A stretch of DNA of 64,000 nucleotides from CAMBRQ01 sp945870325 (lineage in GTDB: Bacteria; Bacillota; Clostridia; Lachnospirales; Lachnospiraceae). Positions 34,758 to 43,463 of the stretch are shown here, piece after piece. The notes beneath the pieces are model-generated. The model ran no database searches. It saw nothing but the letters and a program-made list of their open reading frames with translations, and was not told where the DNA came from. The DNA lies in the NCBI RefSeq assembly GCF_050313795.1, contig NZ_JBNPMC010000007.1:34633-98632 (forward strand), in the 5' to 3' direction. The position numbers and the translations under genes were made by a program. Position 1 is the first letter of the stretch; every line of letters starts with the position of its first letter.

Positions 34758-35570
34758 TTAAATATTTGTAACAAATTCTTCTATCAAACTATTTATCTGT
34801 TCAGGTTTGTCTGTATTAGAATTATGTCCAGCTCCTTCAATCCATGTTAAAGGAATTTTCGTGTTTCTATGCCACGCTTTGTTATACCGTATGCACGAAC
34901 CGGCATGATCCTGTGTACCGCATATCAACAAAGCTGGACACTTAAGCTCATACGGCAGATTCTTTTCCATTGCCTCTGCCAAAATACGAAAGCCATGTCC
35001 GGCAATTTGTGCATAACGCTTTTGGTTACCGTCATAAACCTGCATCATTTCACGCATTAAATTTCTGCCATAAACAGATGTGGCAACACCTTCCGTTCCC
35101 GATTTCAGTAGCCACTTCCATGGATAATGAGCATATACCGGTTCCATCCGCTTCAAAAGCCAGATTTCAACCGCAGTCACATACTTTCGTTGCAACGGTG
35201 CAGAGTCAATGGAAACAAAACCTTTCAACTGGTTTGGATAGAGTTGTGCATAAGCCTGCCCCACATATCCACCCATAGATTGTCCAACAATGACAGGTTT
35301 GTTGATTTCTTCTTGATTTAAAATTTCGTTCAACCATTTTGCTTTATCGAACAAATCAAAATCAAACCGAAACGGCCATGAGGTAGCGTGTGCCGGTGCA
35401 TCCCACACCACAATATTATACTTTTTCTCAAAAAACAGAATCTGCTTATCAAACAATCTATGGTCAGCGGTCAATCCCGGCAAAAAAACAAGGGTAATTG
35501 CATTCAGGCTTGATATGCTTGTCCAGTAGTGGATTGTTCCGCAACGAGTCTGATATGTCTTTTCTTTCAT
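34758..35570 (-). CDS. Alpha/beta-fold hydrolase
   Basis: A protein of about 270 residues with the hydrolase core: oxyanion region FLPGLTADHRLF, nucleophile elbow GQSMGG (Ser near residue 96), an Asp in CGTQDHAG, and the catalytic His in GAGHNSN. The substrate cannot be assigned; esterases and lactonases of this shape are common. The minus-strand ATG at 35570 is used because GGAGGAG lies eight bases before it; the in-frame ATG at 35588 overlaps that site. Cargo gene, probably transcribed together with the ATL gene downstream. Confidence 0.8.
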   Translation of the reverse strand: MKEKTYQTRCGTIHYWTSISSLNAITLVFLPGLTADHRLFDKQILFFEKKYNIVVWDAPAHATSWPFRFDFDLFDKAKWLNEILNQEEINKPVIVGQSMGGYVGQAYAQLYPNQLKGFVSIDSAPLQRKYVTAVEIWLLKRMEPVYAHYPWKWLLKSGTEGVATSVYGRNLMREMMQVYDGNQKRYAQIAGHGFRILAEAMEKNLPYELKCPALLICGTQDHAGSCIRYNKAWHRNTKIPLTWIEGAGHNSNTDKPEQINSLIEEFVTNI

Positions 35571-35651
35571 TGTTGTTTTCTCCTCCATAACTTCCGATTT
35601 GTTTTTCTCTGGATTTCATATTATACACCAAAATTGTGAATATTTCTACCC

Positions 35652-35697
35652 GCCGTCTATTGACCTCAATTTTGAGGAAAATAGGCGGCTTTTTTTC
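35652..35697 (+). terminator. Strong hairpin with T run facing the parAB leader
   Basis: GCCGTCTATT (35653-35662) pairs with AATAGGCGGC (35680-35689), with an inner CCTCAA/TTGAGG stem, followed by seven T. It may insulate the maintenance genes from upstream transcription. Confidence 0.7.
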
Positions 35698-35699
35698 GT

Positions 35700-36186
35700 T
35701 CAGAAAAAATTTTTTCAAGAAATTTTTTCAAAAGTAGCGATTTTGGGTGTGCATTTCATACACCTTTGTCCAAATGAGTGAAGGGGTTCATTCCGGATAG
35801 CAAAACCGGAAGCCTTTTCACTTGAAAATTGAATAAGTCATTCACTAAGACTTTATTTCTGATGATAGCTACTTTAGCAGGTACGCCGTGATTTCTGTAT
35901 TTCAGAATAGCGAGAACTCCGGCTATGAGTATCGGGTTGCCCCTGATATGGCGATGACAGTCAGAATGATAATGATACTTCTCTACGGAGCTGGCGGAGT
36001 ACCCGGCAGAGGTTAGAATCCTATGATACAGATAAGCAGTCTGTTCCTTAGTGACTTCCCATAAGCGTTTTGCTTGGCAAGGGGTGTTGAGAACAAATAT
36101 TGCTATGACCGATTAGGAAATGAGTCGGTCAGGTACATAGCCATAATGCGGTGGCTATGAATTTTCAGAAAGGAGGGCAAAAAGAA
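35700..36186 (+). ncRNA. Long structured leader before parA, candidate regulatory RNA
   Basis: About 480 bases without a gene. Clear hairpins are: TTCCGG (35791) with CCGGAA (35806) inside TGAAGG/CCTTTTCA; GACCGA (36107) with TCGGTC (36125); and CATAGCCA (36136-36143) with TGGCTATG (36152-36159), the last just before the parA ribosome site (36168-36177). Other parts (GAGGTTAGAATCCT near 36009) look like small stem-loops. No known RNA family is recognised. Confidence 0.4.
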
Positions 36187-37011
36187 GTGTCAAACTGCAA
36201 AACGATTTCCGTATGTAACCAGAAAGGCGGAGTCGGAAAGACCACCACAACAGTTAATCTTGGAGTCGGGCTTGCAATGCAGGGCAAGAAAGTATTGCTC
36301 GTAGACGCAGACCCGCAGGGCGATTTAACGACTTGTCTTGGCTGGCAGGATACAGACGGCTTGGGTATCACGCTTGCAACGAAACTCACAGATGTAATCA
36401 ATGAAACGATGACAGACCCTATGGTTGGTATCCTGCACCACGAAGAAGGTGTTGACCTTGTTCCGGCAAACCTTGAACTTTCAGCAATGGAATTTAACCT
36501 TATGAACGCAATGAGCAGAGAAACTACACTCAAGAACTATCTGAGTCAAGTGAAGAACAGATATGATTATGTAATTATAGACTGTATGCCTTCACTTGGT
36601 ATGGTTACTCTCAATGCTTTATCGGCGGCAGACAGTGTTATCATTCCGGTTCAGGCTCAGTATTTGCCTGCAAAGGGTATGACACAGCTTGTGCAGACCA
36701 TTTCAAAAGTAAAGAAGTATATCAATCCTGATATTAAGATAGACGGTATGCTGCTTACTTTGGTGGATAGCCGAACAAACCTTGCAAAGAGTACGGTGGA
36801 AGCACTCAGGGCAAACTTCGGTAATCAGATAAGAATGTATCGAACACAAATTCCGATTGCCGTAAAAGCCGCAGAAACTTCTTCAAAAGGCAAAAGCATT
36901 TATGCTTATGAGCCAAACAGCACAGTGTCAAAGGCATACGCTGAATTTACAAAGGAGGTGTTAGCCGATGGCAGGAAGAAAGAGCGACTTCACTCTCACG
37001 AAGCTCGATGA
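36187..37011 (+). CDS. parA: ParA-family partition ATPase
   Basis: A 274-residue deviant-Walker ATPase: KGGVGKTTTTVNLG near the N-terminus, LVDADPQGD, and VIIDCMPSLG. It would move or position the excised circular element with ParB so that it is not lost. The GTG start at 36187 is nine bases after AAAGGAGGG; the ATG at 36151 is inside the leader hairpin region. The 3' end overlaps parB by 44 bases. Confidence 0.9.
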   Translation: MSNCKTISVCNQKGGVGKTTTTVNLGVGLAMQGKKVLLVDADPQGDLTTCLGWQDTDGLGITLATKLTDVINETMTDPMVGILHHEEGVDLVPANLELSAMEFNLMNAMSRETTLKNYLSQVKNRYDYVIIDCMPSLGMVTLNALSAADSVIIPVQAQYLPAKGMTQLVQTISKVKKYINPDIKIDGMLLTLVDSRTNLAKSTVEALRANFGNQIRMYRTQIPIAVKAAETSSKGKSIYAYEPNSTVSKAYAEFTKEVLADGRKKERLHSHEAR

Positions 37012-37903
37012 TTTATTTACCACTCAGGCACAGAGAGATGAAGAACAGCTTTCAAAAATCCGAGATATTCCGTTGGAGCTGATTGATGATTTCCCCGACC
37101 ACCCGTTTAAGGTCAGGGATGATGAGGATATGATGCAGCTTGTGGAGAGTGTCAAGGAAAGAGGGGTTATTACTCCGGCAACGGTAAGGCAGAAAGAGGA
37201 CGGCAGATACGAACTTGTTTCAGGACACAGACGAAAGCGAGCGTGTGAACTGGCAGGATTTGAAACCCTGAGAAGTGAGATTGTAGACCTGAACAGAGAT
37301 GAAGCGACCATTTTAATGGTTGAGAGTAATTTTCAGAGGTCAGAGATATTGCCAAGTGAAAAAGCCTTTGCCTATAAAATGCGTTTGGAAGCAATGAAAA
37401 GACAAGCAGGCAGACCTACAAAAAATAATTTAGTCCCAGTGGGACAAAATTATTCAAGGGAAGAACTTGCTGCACAAAGTGGAGAAAGTCAAACACAAAT
37501 ACAGCGTTATATTCGTCTGACAAACCTTGTTCCTGAACTGCTTGAATTTGTTGATGAGGGGCGTATTAAAATGCGTCCTGCCGTAGAACTTTCTTATCTT
37601 GATGAAGATTGCCAGCGTGATGTGGTTGACGAAATCGACTTGAATGACGCAACCCCGTCACACGACCAGACAATCCGTATGCGAAAGTTATTCAACGAGG
37701 GCAACCTTACAACCGAAGCAATCCACGCTGTTATGTCTGAGGAAAAGCCGAACCAAAAGGAAAAAATCGTGTTGAGGGGCGACAGAGTAAGACAGCTTAT
37801 CCCGAAAAACATTCCCGTCAGTCAGACGGAGGATTTTGTCTGCAAAGCATTGGAGCATTACAACAAGTTTTTGCGTAATCGTGCAGAACGTGACAGCAGA
37901 TAG
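36968..37903 (+). CDS. parB: ParB/Spo0J-family partition protein
   Basis: A 311-residue protein with the N-terminal ParB nuclease-like domain (PFKVRDDEDMMQLVESVKERG, then LVSGHRRKRACELAG, and NFQRSEILPSEKAFAY) and a central helix-turn-helix (LAAQSGESQTQIQRYIRLT). It should bind a centromere-like site and activate ParA. The reading frame overlaps parA by 44 bases. Direct repeats 70-120 bases downstream could be its target. Confidence 0.9.
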   Translation: MAGRKSDFTLTKLDDLFTTQAQRDEEQLSKIRDIPLELIDDFPDHPFKVRDDEDMMQLVESVKERGVITPATVRQKEDGRYELVSGHRRKRACELAGFETLRSEIVDLNRDEATILMVESNFQRSEILPSEKAFAYKMRLEAMKRQAGRPTKNNLVPVGQNYSREELAAQSGESQTQIQRYIRLTNLVPELLEFVDEGRIKMRPAVELSYLDEDCQRDVVDEIDLNDATPSHDQTIRMRKLFNEGNLTTEAIHAVMSEEKPNQKEKIVLRGDRVRQLIPKNIPVSQTEDFVCKALEHYNKFLRNRAERDSR

Positions 37904-37975
37904 CCTGTTTTACAGTTCCCCTTTCTCACACTCTAACCCCTTAGTTATACTTTTACCTACCGAAAATGATATATA

Positions 37976-38020
37976 CTATCTCACTTGAATATAACTATCT
38001 CAAAGTATATGTCTATCTCT
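37976..38020 (+). repeat. Three short direct repeats downstream of parB
   Basis: CTATCTCA at 37976-37983 and 37995-38002 and CTATCTCT at 38013-38020, at 19 and 18 base spacing. They may be binding sites (centromere-like) or a regulator's operator before the adhesin gene. Confidence 0.45.
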
Positions 38021-38187
38021 AAGGGGGAATCGCACAGTATGAACAGACTGGAGGTGTATGCTAAAATGAAAAATTAACGAAAAATCCGCATTTGTTTTTC
38101 GGCAGGTAAATCTTGTCGTAAGAGAAAATCCACAAAGGCACATCGTAGAAATACGGTGTGTTTTTCAATTTTACAGGAGGAAACGCA

Positions 38188-41100
38188 ATGATAAAGTCAA
38201 AATTCAAAAGAGTCACGTCGCTTTTCTTGGCGACCCTTATGTGTGTGACCACTTTTGCAGGCATTGGCTCGACAACAGCATATGCTGCTTCGGGAGAAAA
38301 AGCTGATGTCTATATGGTCGATTTCCCTCGTGATGGCGATGCTAATTACGATGGGGTATGGGGACACAGCAATTTGACCTTGAAAAATGGTTGGCATACC
38401 GGACGTTCCAATTTTACCAATCTTAAGGCTATTGGCTCATACTCAGGCAATGTTGCATATTGTATTGAGCCGGGAATTTCGCTCAAGGTCGGTCAGACAA
38501 TGAATAAATATGACGAAAATTATTTTAATAACCTTGCAGCCAATGGGGTTATTTCCGGAGATGAAATCCGTCTTTTCGTTGGTCGTATTTTACAGTATGG
38601 CTATCGTGGGACAATCTCGACATCTTGGAGGTCACAGAATGAAGTAGCAGCAAACAGCATTGCACAGGCTTATGCTACACAGCTTCTTATCTGGGAAACT
38701 GTTATCGGAGAGCGTGATGCGAACTTCAATCATGTAGCAGCCAGTGGTTGCAGCAATGTGAAAGATGTCATCAATGCAAAGCATCCGCTCCGCAATAAAA
38801 TTTTCAGTTATTACAACAGTATGGTGCAGAGTGTCCAGAACCATGCGACCATACCGAACTTTTGTAATAAATCATCCAGTTCGGCAAAAACAATAGAACT
38901 TGAGTGGAACGGAAGTAAGTACACAACTACTCTGACAGATTCCAATAATGTGCTGTCTAAGTATAATTTCAAGGCAAGTATCAGTGGAGTAAGTTTTTCA
39001 GTGAATGGTAACAAACTTACTGTTTCTATGGATACTGCACCGAGTAAGGAATTTACCATTACCGCAACGAAGAAAAATGCAGTCCGCAGAGGTGTGGTTG
39101 TATGGTCAGAGGGTAAACACGGTCAGAACTCCAGTGTGCAGGATGTTGTCAGCTATGCTCAGGAAGTAAGCGACAGTATCAACGGTTATGTGAAGATGAA
39201 AGTCAGCTATGGTTCTTGTCAGATTGTAAAGACCAGTGAGGACGGAAAAGTTGACGGTATTAACTTCACGATTACTGGAAACGGTATCAATCAGACAGTT
39301 ACAACAGCCAATGGCGGTAAGTTCCAGATTGATAACCTTATGCCGGGTATCTATACTGTAACCGAGCAGGCATATGATAAGTATGAGCCGCAGGAAACAC
39401 ATAGAGTTACTGTTGTAGCAGGGCAGGTTGCAAAGGTCACTTTCAATAACAAATTGAAGCGTGGCGACCTTCAGGTAGTGAAGTCCTCGGAAGATAACCT
39501 TGTTGAAGGTGTGAAGTTCCATCTTTTCGGTACTTCTCTTTCCGGTGATGCTGTTGACCAGTATGCAGTTACGGACAAAGACGGTGTGGCAACTTTCAAA
39601 GATGTGCTTATCAGTGGTTCTGAACCATATACTCTTGAGGAAGTGGACACAGCTATCCGCTATGTTGTGCCAAAAAATCAGACTGCACCAGTGAAGTGGA
39701 AAGAAGTAACCACAAGAAACTTCAATAACATTTTGAAGAAATTTACTGTAACAGTAACAAAGAGCGACGCTGAGAAAGGCGAAGCACAGGGCAATGCCAA
39801 ACTTTCGGGAGCAGTTTATGGTATCTATAAGGGAGAAACGCTTGTAGATAAGTATGTTACTGATGAAAACGGTCAGTTCACTACCAAAGAATATGTTTGT
39901 GATACCGACTGGACAATCCGAGAAATTACACCGTCAGAGGGATATTTGCTTGATAAGACTATCCATGAAGTAGGTGCAGACCCGAAACTTTATGAGGTGG
40001 AACACAACCTTACTTCCAATGATGTAACCGAGCAGGTAATCAAAGGCAATGTGGCTATCATTAAACATACCGACGATGGAGAAACAAAGATTGAAACTCC
40101 TGAAAAGGGTGCTTCCTTTGAGATATATTTGAAATCTGCCGGAAGCTATGACGCAGCCAATAAAGACGAGAGAGATACTATCGTTTGCGATGAAAATGGT
40201 TTCGGTCAGACAAAAGATATGCCGTATGGTATTTATACCGTACACCAGACTTCCGGTTGGGAAGGCAGAGAGATGATGGACGATTTTGATGTGTTTATTT
40301 CGCAGAACGCACAGACCTACCGTTATCTTATCAATAACCGTAACTTTGAGAGTTTTGTCAATGTAGTCAAGGTGGACGCAGAAAGCGGAAAGAGTATTCC
40401 GTATGCAGGAGCAGGATTTAAGATTTACGACCCGCAGGGCAATCAGGTTAAAATGACCTTTACTTATCCGACACCGACCACGATTGATGTGTTCTATACC
40501 GACGCAAATGGTTCTCTTGTCACACCTGAGAAACTGGATTACGGCAAGGGATATTCTATCGTAGAGGTACAAGCTCCATACGGATATGTACTTGATGATA
40601 CTCCGGTATATTTTGATATTACCGAAGAAAATTCCACAGAGGAAGGCGGCGTAACTGTTGTGAAAGTCAATAAGCCGAATATGGCACAGAAAGGTACTAT
40701 CACGGTTGAAAAGACTGGAGAAGTATTTAGTGGTGTCAATGTAAGTGGTTCTGAGGACAGTGATGTTATTTATCAGCCTGTTTATGAAGTGGCAGGACTT
40801 GAGGGTGCAGTTTATGAAGTCCGTGCTGCGGAAGATATTAGTACACCGGACGGTACACTCCGCTTTTCAAAGGGCGAAGTGGTAGATACTATCACAACAA
40901 GCTCCGATGGATTTGTGAAGAGCAAAGAACTTTATCTCGGAAAATACGAGGTCAAGGAAATTACCGCACCTTATGGAATGGTAGTGAGTGGCGAAACACA
41001 TACGGTTGAGCTTACTTACGCAGGTCAGAATATCTCTGTTACCGAAACTTCCACATCGTTCTATAACGAAAGACAGAAAGTTCAGGTAAGCCTTGCAAAA

Positions 41101-42438
41101 GCCATTGAAAAGGACAAGACATTTGGTATTGGCGATAACGGAGAAATCAAAAATATCAGCTTTGGTCTTTATGCCGCAGAAGATATTGTATCTGCAAGCG
41201 GTACAGTTATTCCGACTGATGGACTGATTGAGATTGTCAGCGTAAATGAAAATGGAACTGCTGTTATGAAGTCAGACCTTCCGTTTGGCAAATACTATGT
41301 CAAAGAGATTGCAACCGATGAGCATTATATTCTCTCTGATACGAAGTATCCGGTTGTATTTGAATACGCAGGTCAGGATACCGCAACGGTTGAAATCAAA
41401 GTGAATGACGGAAAAGAAATCAAGAATGAACTTATCTATGGTTCTGTATCAGGTAAGAAGATTGACGAGAATGGAGAAGCACTTGAGGGTGCTGTTATCG
41501 GTATCTTCAAAGCCGAAGAAACAGAATTTACAAAGGATACTGCACTTATGACGACTACCTCTGCAAAAGACGGTAGTTTTTCTTTTGCAAAAGTTCCTTA
41601 TGGCAAATGGATTGTAAGAGAAATCGAGCAGCCAAAGGGATTTGTTCTTGATGAAAAAGCGTATGAGGTCAATATCAGCAAAGCCGAGCAGGTAGTTGAA
41701 ATTGAGATTATCAATGAGTATGTTCACGGCAATATCATACTCACGAAGGTGGATGCTGAATATCCGGATAACAAGCTTACGGGTGCAACCTTTGAGGTAT
41801 ATAAGGACACCAATGAGAACGGAAAGATTGATGATGGAGATGAACTTATCGGAAATCTTGAAGAAACTGAAACCGGAATTTATGAGATGAAAGAGCTGCT
41901 TTACGGAAAATATATTGTCCGTGAAACAAAAGCACCGGAGGGCTTCCTGCTTGATAAGGGAGAATACTCTGTTTTCATTGAGAAAGACGAAACAACTTAT
42001 TCCGTTGAGAATAAGGCTGGAGTTGGATTTATCAATGAAGCTATGCGTGGAACACTGAAAATCGTCAAGACATCTTCAGACGGTAAGGTCAAAGGTTTTG
42101 CGTTCAGAGTAACCGGAGCAAACGGGTATGATATGACATTTGAAACAGATAAGAATGGCGAAATCGTGATTAAGGGACTTCGTATTGGCGAATATACCGT
42201 ATCAGAAGTGGCAAACAATGCGTCTGCCGCATATATCACACCTGCCGACCAGAATGTTACTATCAAACTTGATGAAACAGCCGTTGTAAAAATGCACAAT
42301 GAGTTAAGAGATACGCCGAAAACAGGAGATGATACCAATATGAAACTTTGGTATGTCCTTGCCGGATTTTCTGCTGTCGGTATCGCTATAACTTCTGTTG
42401 TTGCACACAAAAAGAAGAAAAAGGAGAGTAACGAGTAA
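38188..42438 (+). CDS. Giant thioester and Cna-B (SpaA-like) surface adhesin
   Basis: A 1416-residue wall-anchored protein. Signal peptide at 1-34 (ends TAYAAS). Residues 35-260 contain a thioester domain: Cys92 in YCIEPG and Gln165 in ATQLLIWE, which form an internal thioester in known adhesins. Then about ten Cna-B/SpaA-like repeats (each with LxGAxF/Y, NGxxxF, Y-x-V-x-E motifs) run from about 350. The C-terminus is TPKTGDD, a membrane segment and KKKKKE. It would bind host or partner cells and be anchored by the class B sortase at 63212. Start ATG 38188 follows AGGAGG; the gene overlaps the next by one base. Confidence 0.88.
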   Translation: MIKSKFKRVTSLFLATLMCVTTFAGIGSTTAYAASGEKADVYMVDFPRDGDANYDGVWGHSNLTLKNGWHTGRSNFTNLKAIGSYSGNVAYCIEPGISLKVGQTMNKYDENYFNNLAANGVISGDEIRLFVGRILQYGYRGTISTSWRSQNEVAANSIAQAYATQLLIWETVIGERDANFNHVAASGCSNVKDVINAKHPLRNKIFSYYNSMVQSVQNHATIPNFCNKSSSSAKTIELEWNGSKYTTTLTDSNNVLSKYNFKASISGVSFSVNGNKLTVSMDTAPSKEFTITATKKNAVRRGVVVWSEGKHGQNSSVQDVVSYAQEVSDSINGYVKMKVSYGSCQIVKTSEDGKVDGINFTITGNGINQTVTTANGGKFQIDNLMPGIYTVTEQAYDKYEPQETHRVTVVAGQVAKVTFNNKLKRGDLQVVKSSEDNLVEGVKFHLFGTSLSGDAVDQYAVTDKDGVATFKDVLISGSEPYTLEEVDTAIRYVVPKNQTAPVKWKEVTTRNFNNILKKFTVTVTKSDAEKGEAQGNAKLSGAVYGIYKGETLVDKYVTDENGQFTTKEYVCDTDWTIREITPSEGYLLDKTIHEVGADPKLYEVEHNLTSNDVTEQVIKGNVAIIKHTDDGETKIETPEKGASFEIYLKSAGSYDAANKDERDTIVCDENGFGQTKDMPYGIYTVHQTSGWEGREMMDDFDVFISQNAQTYRYLINNRNFESFVNVVKVDAESGKSIPYAGAGFKIYDPQGNQVKMTFTYPTPTTIDVFYTDANGSLVTPEKLDYGKGYSIVEVQAPYGYVLDDTPVYFDITEENSTEEGGVTVVKVNKPNMAQKGTITVEKTGEVFSGVNVSGSEDSDVIYQPVYEVAGLEGAVYEVRAAEDISTPDGTLRFSKGEVVDTITTSSDGFVKSKELYLGKYEVKEITAPYGMVVSGETHTVELTYAGQNISVTETSTSFYNERQKVQVSLAKAIEKDKTFGIGDNGEIKNISFGLYAAEDIVSASGTVIPTDGLIEIVSVNENGTAVMKSDLPFGKYYVKEIATDEHYILSDTKYPVVFEYAGQDTATVEIKVNDGKEIKNELIYGSVSGKKIDENGEALEGAVIGIFKAEETEFTKDTALMTTTSAKDGSFSFAKVPYGKWIVREIEQPKGFVLDEKAYEVNISKAEQVVEIEIINEYVHGNIILTKVDAEYPDNKLTGATFEVYKDTNENGKIDDGDELIGNLEETETGIYEMKELLYGKYIVRETKAPEGFLLDKGEYSVFIEKDETTYSVENKAGVGFINEAMRGTLKIVKTSSDGKVKGFAFRVTGANGYDMTFETDKNGEIVIKGLRIGEYTVSEVANNASAAYITPADQNVTIKLDETAVVKMHNELRDTPKTGDDTNMKLWYVLAGFSAVGIAITSVVAHKKKKKESNE

Positions 42439-42527
42439 TGGAAGCAAAGACAATTATCGCTATCGCATTAGTTGCCGTTATTGTCGGCGGCTTTATCTTT
42501 CTTCAGGTTAAAAACCGTAAGAAGTAA
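42438..42527 (+). CDS. 29-residue single-span membrane peptide
   Basis: The ATG overlaps the adhesin stop (TAATG). The product begins MEAKTIIAIALVAVIVGGFI and ends in LQVKNRKK: a single hydrophobic segment with a basic tail. It is translationally coupled to the adhesin and could help its assembly or be a pilus-like accessory peptide. No family recognised. Confidence 0.6.
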   Translation: MEAKTIIAIALVAVIVGGFIFLQVKNRKK

Positions 42528-42598
42528 GTAACAAGCGAACATTAACCAGTCGGGGCAGAGCGTAAAAACTCTGTCCCTTTAATTTTTGGAGGAACATT

Positions 42599-42895
42599 AT
42601 GAAACAACAGAAAACGGTGGAGAGCCGAGTGCTTGAAATCTTAAAGGAATGCCCGATGTCGAGGTATGATGATATGCTTCTCATTCTGCATTATTACAAT
42701 CGGTACGGATATATACCTGCCGGAAATCTTCCACTTGAGGATATTGTATTTAATTACCGAGCATACGGACTTCCTTGTTTTGAAACCATACGCAGGGCAA
42801 GGCAGAGAGTACAGTCCCTTTTTCCTGAGTATTCACGTAATCCGCAGAAAGAAGAACAGAGTGGCAGTATTTCTATTGTAATCAACATTAACTAA
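42599..42895 (+). CDS. Conserved ICE hypothetical protein
   Basis: A 98-residue soluble protein, basic and helical, with a pattern (RYDDMLLILHYYNRYGYIP, then CFETIRRARQRVQ) suggesting a helix-turn-helix. It starts after TGGAGGAAC. Related small genes accompany Tn1549-type elements; function unknown. Confidence 0.6.
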   Translation: MKQQKTVESRVLEILKECPMSRYDDMLLILHYYNRYGYIPAGNLPLEDIVFNYRAYGLPCFETIRRARQRVQSLFPEYSRNPQKEEQSGSISIVININ

Positions 42896-42907
42896 GGAGG
42901 TATTTTC

Positions 42908-43168
42908 GTGAAAGACAAAGCAACTTTTCAGAATAAGGTCAAGGTGCTGAATAAACTCTTTGACTCCGGTTGTGATACGGAGAAAAAGTTGCAGCAGCTT
43001 GATATGGAAGCAATCCTGAAAATCCCGAATATCACGATTCCTGATATGGGGGTGATTATGGAGCTTCAGAAGAATACAAAGTCCGGTAAACTCTTTTCGT
43101 ATTTGGGCGGCGGTTCTGATGAAGCAACAAAAATGAGAGGTAAGGAAAATGAAGCAACAGGAGAATAG
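42908..43168 (+). CDS. Conserved ICE hypothetical protein
   Basis: An 86-residue protein started by GTG (42908) nine bases after AAGGAGG. It is predicted all-helical (FQNKVKVLNKLFDSG, then LDMEAILKIPNITIPDMGV). It overlaps the following gene by 20 bases. Function unknown. Confidence 0.6.
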   Translation: MKDKATFQNKVKVLNKLFDSGCDTEKKLQQLDMEAILKIPNITIPDMGVIMELQKNTKSGKLFSYLGGGSDEATKMRGKENEATGE

Positions 43169-43448
43169 AGCAGAGCCGCAGGAAAAGCAAATTCGATTTA
43201 TTGACAGTCATTACAATTTAAAATTTTATATTCCCGATGGTGGAAAAATCAGGATTACTTTTCGTGATGGACACACAACAGACAGAGCGTGTAAGTATAT
43301 TGATGACTATCATTTGTACGTCGGGAATTGCTGCTATCATATATGCGAGTTTGCTGAAAAAATGGAGCTTAATGGAAGCAAAGTTGAACCTATCAATCAA
43401 TCCGAACCGTCAAAAAACAAGACCAGAAACAGAGAAAAACAGCGATAA
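43149..43448 (+). CDS. Conserved ICE hypothetical protein
   Basis: A 99-residue protein with a beta-rich core (FYIPDGGKIRITFRDG, CKYIDDYHLYVGNCCYHICEFAE) and a polar tail. The cysteine cluster (NCCYHIC) may bind metal. It lies immediately upstream of the giant helicase gene. Function unknown. Confidence 0.6.
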   Translation: MKQQENRAEPQEKQIRFIDSHYNLKFYIPDGGKIRITFRDGHTTDRACKYIDDYHLYVGNCCYHICEFAEKMELNGSKVEPINQSEPSKNKTRNREKQR

Positions 43449-43463
43449 GGAGGTGCAAGAGTA

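Noticed and set aside
36003..36030. tRNA T-arm-like stem (AGG-TTAGAAT-CCT)
   Set aside because: No acceptor, D or anticodon arm can be built around it; treated as part of the structured parA leader.
38039..38077. 12-codon ORF (MNRLEVYAKMKN) before the adhesin gene
   Set aside because: Possible leader peptide, but with no clear ribosome site or regulatory structure; too short to support.
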